64,000 nt of DNA from assembly GCA_963677475.2 (NCBI GenBank), contig CAXXQD010000023.1, forward strand, positions 124,001-188,000, written 5' to 3'. A program made the translations under genes and the position numbers. Shown here in pieces: positions 59,838 to 64,000 of the stretch; positions within the stretch are counted from its first letter, which is position 1; every line of letters starts with the position of its first letter. The notes beneath the pieces were generated by a model. The model worked only from the letters and a program-made list of their open reading frames with translations, did no database searches and was not told where the DNA came from. The DNA is from JABMQB01 sp963677475. Lineage in GTDB: Bacteria; Bacteroidota; Bacteroidia; Bacteroidales; Prolixibacteraceae.

Positions 59838-60404
59838 ATGAAATTTTTAATCACATCTGCACTTATTACTTTATTGGTAGTAACAAACAATTGCCTGATT
59901 TTTGGATCAACCTTTAACGAAAAAGATGAGCCTGTTTCAAAGGTCGAAAAACTTGATTGGGCTCCTGATCTTTATCAATTTGAGAACTTCTATTTAAGCG
60001 GACAACCAGACGTGGAGACCTTGAAGTGGTTTAAAAAACAGGGTGTTGACCTTGTGATTAACCTTCGTTCCGAAAGGGAGATGGAAAAACTTGCAAGCTC
60101 GGATTTCGATGAAAATTCGTTTCTTAAAGAAATGAATATGTCTCTGATTTCTATACCAATTGATGGATACGATTCCTTTACGCCTGAAAACCTGCAAAAA
60201 TTTGCCGATGCCTTAAACTCCAACCACAACAAAGTACTGGTTCATTGTGCCAGTTGTGGCAGGGTAAGTTATTTTATGATGGCATATTTAAAAAAATACA
60301 AAGATTACTCATTGGAAGAAGCTATAAAGTTTGGGCAGCAGCTTAAATTTAAATTTCCAATAGAGTACCTCCTTGGAGAGGAATTAACGTGGAATGAAAA
60401 CTAA
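59838..60404 (+). CDS. secreted BLH-type (beta-lactamase-hydrolase-like) phosphatase
   Basis: A 188-residue protein with a signal peptide (residues 1-24, ending FGS) and a dual-specificity phosphatase-like fold of the BLH kind. It has FYLSGQPDVETLKWFKKQGV and LVINLRSEREMEKL, and the catalytic Cys and Arg in VLVHCASCGRVSYFMMAYL. The usual BLH signature is HCASGNR; here the loop is HCASCGR, keeping the Cys and Arg spacing. The family includes sulfide:quinone-linked and protein phosphatases. No partner gene is adjacent; a symmetrical hairpin ends it. Confidence 0.8.
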   Translation: MKFLITSALITLLVVTNNCLIFGSTFNEKDEPVSKVEKLDWAPDLYQFENFYLSGQPDVETLKWFKKQGVDLVINLRSEREMEKLASSDFDENSFLKEMNMSLISIPIDGYDSFTPENLQKFADALNSNHNKVLVHCASCGRVSYFMMAYLKKYKDYSLEEAIKFGQQLKFKFPIEYLLGEELTWNEN

Positions 60405-60412
60405 TCCTATTT

Positions 60413-60444
60413 AAAATCCCCAAGGAAACTTTCCCTGGGGATTT
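60413..60444. terminator. bidirectional terminator between the phosphatase and GH127 genes
   Basis: AAATCCCCAAGGAAA pairs with TTTCCCTGGGGATTT with one mismatch, a 15-bp stem with a two-base loop, between convergent genes. Confidence 0.65.
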
Positions 60445-60496
60445 ATCAACTTTGAACACAAAGGAATCACAAAAAACTGCTTAATTATCTATTGCA

Positions 60497-63211
60497 CTAT
60501 TTATTTATCCAAACGTTCGAATTATTAAATTCCTGCGGGTTAATCTCCTCATGCTCGCCGTGCTCATGCACAACATTACGGTTATGCCGCACATAATTTG
60601 GAATAGCAAGCAAAGAGGAACCATCTTCCCATTTCCCTTTAATTACCATTACCCCATTAAACAAATCATCGCGCCATTCTAAGGTAAACGGTTCATCTCC
60701 AATCTTCTGATTGATATTTGGATTGTCGACTTGTTCAACATTATAAATCAGAGGGCCATAACGAAGTGCAATTTTCCCCCGGTCGGCTTCAATAATTTGA
60801 TCTGCAGTAATCACCTGTATTTCCATGGGCAATTCAAGATCAATCCTATCACCCTTTTGCCACTTTCTGGTTATTTCAGCATATCCATTCATTATTTTAG
60901 GACTTACTGATTTCCCATTCACTTTGATCGATTTCACACCTTTCACTTCGGGGCTTGATGAATATAAAACACTTGTTTTTCGGTTTGGGATTCTCACATA
61001 AACGGTAAACTCTTTCGACTGTTCTGGATTAACTGAAATCGAAACATCGCCTTTCCACGGATAAGTAGTTTCCTGAACCATTTCCACATTTATGCCGGCA
61101 ACATTTTCAATTTTTATTGTACTACCAATAAACAGGTTTACATAAATACCATTGTCACTTTTCACATAGGTCCAGGTTGGGATCATCAACAAAGTTCTCG
61201 GAATATTTCCCACACAACATGGACAAACATGCCAGGCATCGCGTCCACGGGTTGAGTTTAGCGGGTTGGTATAATAGAAATGTTTTCCTTCAAAATCTAT
61301 GGAACCCAACAAGGCATTGTACATGGTTTCTTCATAAAGGTCGGCATATTTGGCATCGTGGTACGCCAGGTTCATTTTATACTGAAAAAAGATCAATCCG
61401 GCACTGGAGCATGATTCGCAGTACGCATTGTTCCTTAGAGAATAATTGTCGCCAAACCCTTCGGAAGTTTCGCCGCTTCCAACACCTCCCGTGACATAAT
61501 ATTTTTTGTTTACCATATTGTTCCATAAAGACATCACCGCACTTTGGTAATCCACATCTCCTGTTTCAGCAGCTACATCTGCCATTCCCGAATAACTGTA
61601 CACAGCTCTTACAGCATGTCCAACAGCTTCATACTGCTGCTGAACCGGGACATGGCTTTGGTCGTATTCCGTGCCATCTTTTCTGCTGTCCAATAAAAAT
61701 TTTGATAATTCAATATAACTATCACCACGACCATTCCCTTCCATATCGTTCACAAACCTGCCGAAACGCACAAGGGCTTGTTCCATTTCCTGATGCCCAT
61801 CATACCAATCCAGTTTACCCGGACCAACATTGTTTACCCAACAATCCGCCAGCTTCTTTGCTGCATCGTACAACCTGGTATCTGTTCCGTTGGTCAAGGT
61901 ATAGTGGTTAATCGCCGATTCGATAAAATACCCGGCAACATATCCTTCGTGCGTTCCCCTGTTTTCGGGCGACCAACGGCTTTTCCATCTACTTGTATCA
62001 CGCAAAGTATAGGCAGTTTGCAGATATCCATCAGGCTCTTGGGCTGACAAAATAATCGGTATCCACTCCTCCAGGGTTGCTTTCATTTTCTCCTGTGCCT
62101 TTATTATTTCCACATCACCCTGTGGGTCAACCATTAAGGCAATACACATAGACTCAACTGTTTGGTGTACCCAGGCATTTGAAAATACATAACCAAGATG
62201 CTTGCCATGAGGTTCCCCGCGCAATGCTTTTGCCGATTCTATGAAATTATCAATTCCTCCTTCACCAAGTTCTAAATCTGTTCGGTTAATCTGGTCAATG
62301 CAATATGGAATCCAACTTACTATTAATGCCTTTGCCCTGTCGTTCCACAATGGGTTATCAATTTTATATTTTTTGGTGTAAACAACATCCAGGCGTTTTT
62401 TTTCTAAAGATGGATGTACTTTTACGTGGAAAGTAGCCGACGATTGCAACAATCCTTCTTTTACGGTCATTTTAAGGACATAATCTCCCAATTCAGAAAA
62501 TTTTGCAGTAGTGTGCGGTGAATTTGCATCTTCAATTGCGACCTCTCCCGGTCCGGAAACTTTGCTCCAGGAAACTTCATCTACTTGGGTAACCGACTTA
62601 TACCCGCCCGACAAATAAGTTTTCCCATTGATCATTACATCCCTGTCGGCAACATCGTTAATTACAGGAGGTTGATCAGGCGATCCGGGTGCCTGAAATA
62701 CAAGCCATTCCATCATATTCATTTGTAAAATAAGGGCAGAGTCTGCTTCAATTCGCAGCTTGTCCGTGGAAATCCGGTCAAAAGTGATCAAATTATACTT
62801 TCCATTTTCCGGGGCTGCTAACGATTGGTTTTTAACTGGCACGAAATCGTTTCCATTCCAATATTTTATTTGTATTGCTTTGGGCAGGGTAATAACATTA
62901 TAAAAATCCCAAAAGAAAATTGCGATTTCTTTGGTTTCCACTGGATTGGCCCATTCGTACTGTACCCATTGATTTACAGGGGGGTTCCATCTTCCATTTC
63001 GGGTTGGATTAAACCTGCTTGAATCGGTTGGTGTTAAACCATCGGATAAATTATCCAAACGATTATATCCCAAAGATCCGCTTGCAGTTGCAACCTTTGC
63101 CAAGTTCTTCTCAGCAGTCAACCGTTCGTTTATTTGGCTCGATACCGGAAGTGAACAGGCAAATAGAAAGGCAACCACTACATAAGTCAGGAATGTTCTT
63201 TTTCGGTTCAT
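60497..63211 (-). CDS. GH127 beta-L-arabinofuranosidase, exported
   Basis: A 904-residue exported glycoside hydrolase (DUF1680/GH127). The signal region ends at FACSLPVSSQ, with Cys18 a possible lipid anchor. Residues 45-170 form a discoidin-like carbohydrate-binding domain (WVQYEWANPVETKEIAIFFW), followed by an Ig-like part (about 190-265) and the GH127 (alpha/alpha)6 barrel. The catalytic residues are in CESCSS (Glu and Cys of E-x-C near residue 597) and VCPCCVGN near 660, the zinc-thiolate site of this family. It removes arabinofuranose from plant or algal glycans or glycoproteins. No other sugar-degradation genes are seen nearby except a T9SS cargo gene upstream. Confidence 0.92.
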   Translation of the reverse strand: MNRKRTFLTYVVVAFLFACSLPVSSQINERLTAEKNLAKVATASGSLGYNRLDNLSDGLTPTDSSRFNPTRNGRWNPPVNQWVQYEWANPVETKEIAIFFWDFYNVITLPKAIQIKYWNGNDFVPVKNQSLAAPENGKYNLITFDRISTDKLRIEADSALILQMNMMEWLVFQAPGSPDQPPVINDVADRDVMINGKTYLSGGYKSVTQVDEVSWSKVSGPGEVAIEDANSPHTTAKFSELGDYVLKMTVKEGLLQSSATFHVKVHPSLEKKRLDVVYTKKYKIDNPLWNDRAKALIVSWIPYCIDQINRTDLELGEGGIDNFIESAKALRGEPHGKHLGYVFSNAWVHQTVESMCIALMVDPQGDVEIIKAQEKMKATLEEWIPIILSAQEPDGYLQTAYTLRDTSRWKSRWSPENRGTHEGYVAGYFIESAINHYTLTNGTDTRLYDAAKKLADCWVNNVGPGKLDWYDGHQEMEQALVRFGRFVNDMEGNGRGDSYIELSKFLLDSRKDGTEYDQSHVPVQQQYEAVGHAVRAVYSYSGMADVAAETGDVDYQSAVMSLWNNMVNKKYYVTGGVGSGETSEGFGDNYSLRNNAYCESCSSAGLIFFQYKMNLAYHDAKYADLYEETMYNALLGSIDFEGKHFYYTNPLNSTRGRDAWHVCPCCVGNIPRTLLMIPTWTYVKSDNGIYVNLFIGSTIKIENVAGINVEMVQETTYPWKGDVSISVNPEQSKEFTVYVRIPNRKTSVLYSSSPEVKGVKSIKVNGKSVSPKIMNGYAEITRKWQKGDRIDLELPMEIQVITADQIIEADRGKIALRYGPLIYNVEQVDNPNINQKIGDEPFTLEWRDDLFNGVMVIKGKWEDGSSLLAIPNYVRHNRNVVHEHGEHEEINPQEFNNSNVWINK

Positions 63212-63394
63212 TTTTGTTGGTTTTATGATTTATTGTTTACAATCTGAAATTAAGTTCAAGGTAGAACTTGCAATTCTAAAAAATTGTAACGTAGGTCATA
63301 AGGACAAAAACTTTTCCCGAAAATCCTTTTCAAAAACGAAATTGAATCAACAAATTAGTGCTTCAGTTTTTACAGATATTAAATCCAGTCGCGA

Positions 63395-64000
63395 TTATTC
63401 TTTTACGATTTTTTCCCGCCATATGCCTTTTTCATTTGTGATGGTTAACAAATACAATCCATTTGCATAATCCGAAAAATCAATCTCTTTGGAAGGATCA
63501 AGCACCTCTGTTTTCAACAATACCCCGTTCTGGGTATAAACTCTTGCAATACCAGTTTGAATACCTGTTTTTAATTCAATCCTGACTTTTCCTTTGGTTG
63601 GGTTGGGATAAGCTGAAATTGTATTCAATTCATCTAATGGTGAACTTACCGGAATAAAAGCTTGCCAGAAATAATCCGTCCGGCTACTGTTTTGCCAGGC
63701 ATTATCGTAAGTACTCCACCACTGGCTGTATTCCCAGCTCCTATATCCAATTGCCTCCTCAAAAAAGTCAAAAGACCTTGAACTATTCTCCCATTGAGAT
63801 GCCTCGCTATTCCAGCTTTGGCATAACGATTCTACTTCATCGTTGTTAGAATTATAAACATAATCACATTGGTTAAGATCCGTCCATTGCCCGGCTTCAG
63901 TATCCCATTCCTGGTCTTTTTCCTTGGTTAAATTTCCATTTGCATCGTAAACGTAGCTTGTTTGAGAACTATTTTCCCAAGTACCATCTGTTGCTGATTT
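63395..64000 (-). CDS. T9SS cargo protein with aromatic repeats, 5' end cut by window
   Basis: The frame is open from the window's right edge to TAA at 63395, 201 residues. The C-terminal 77 residues form a T9SS type A sorting domain: SAYPNPTKGKVRIEL, then GIARVYTQNGVLLKT, LDPSKEIDFSDYANGLYLLTI and REKIVKE. Upstream lies a series of loosely repeated units with Trp, Tyr and Asn: WENSSQTSYVYDANGNLTKE, WTDLNQCDYVYNSNNDEV, and WENSSRSFDFF, resembling YD-type beta hairpins of secreted proteins. It would be carried to the surface by the PorQ-type machine. It lies 183 bases before the GH127 gene on the same strand, possibly the same transcript. Confidence 0.85.
   Translation of the reverse strand, partial: KSATDGTWENSSQTSYVYDANGNLTKEKDQEWDTEAGQWTDLNQCDYVYNSNNDEVESLCQSWNSEASQWENSSRSFDFFEEAIGYRSWEYSQWWSTYDNAWQNSSRTDYFWQAFIPVSSPLDELNTISAYPNPTKGKVRIELKTGIQTGIARVYTQNGVLLKTEVLDPSKEIDFSDYANGLYLLTITNEKGIWREKIVKE

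Overview
The window is a stretch of Bacteroidota chromosome, most like a marine or anaerobic member of the Marinilabiliales/Bacteroidales side of the phylum. The evidence is low GC content by eye, repeated TAnnTTTG -7 promoter elements a short distance before start codons, type IX secretion (PorQ, plus two secreted proteins with T9SS-type C-termini), DUF5683, PorV-like barrels, and the SucC/SucD, LysA/LysC, Obg and PAP2 neighbourhoods usual in that group. No rRNA, tRNA or CRISPR array was seen.

Layout. 1-6.9 kb: a STAS-like protein with a soluble hybrid kinase, a lipoprotein TIM-barrel epimerase, an EamA exporter, a YkgJ cysteine-cluster protein, porQ, cmk and ispH. 6.9-12.4 kb: an accessory patch holding a decayed PstS-like lipoprotein gene (two frameshift points and several stops), a sigma-54 response regulator with its kinase, a glutamate dehydrogenase gene broken by one extra base in a G6/C6 run, and a small duplicated-cysteine protein preceded by a weak sigma-54-like promoter. 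12.7-31.8 kb: mostly housekeeping and envelope genes (priA, heptose-7-phosphate kinase, parAB, DUF5683, a LysM lytic transglycosylase, an overlapping SGNH-MBOAT acyl-transfer pair, sucCD, a CBS-less KdsD-like isomerase, isochorismatase-like and MBL hydrolases, lysA-lysC). This part ends with a secreted protein of unknown function behind two TGAC...GTCA-type dyads.

31.8-37.5 kb: a membrane-anchored thioredoxin, two small unknown proteins, and an unusual two-gene unit. That unit is a GalU-like nucleotidyltransferase with a degenerate signature loop, overlapping a 1102-residue fusion of a fucokinase-like GHMP kinase (N-terminal) to a UGP2-like UDP-sugar pyrophosphorylase (C-terminal). 37.7-45.3 kb: a 1422-residue secreted protein with three C39-like cysteine-protease repeats, then a field of C5/G5 hairpin repeats. 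One repeat copy is split by a complete 1526-bp IS4-family element with perfect 17-bp ends and a 6-bp target duplication. A lipoprotein follows.

45.3-64 kb: lysS, recJ, a HAD phosphatase, a PlsC-like acyltransferase, an outer-membrane barrel with an HhH domain paired with a PorV-like barrel, purE, hpt-adk, obg-PAP2-membrane MutS-like, a BLH-type phosphatase, a GH127 beta-L-arabinofuranosidase, and the 3' end of a repeat-rich T9SS cargo protein cut by the window edge.

The least ordinary parts are the kinase/pyrophosphorylase fusion unit, the triplicate C39-like secreted protein, the HhH-barrel pair, and the glutamate dehydrogenase/sigma-54 module with its two damaged genes.
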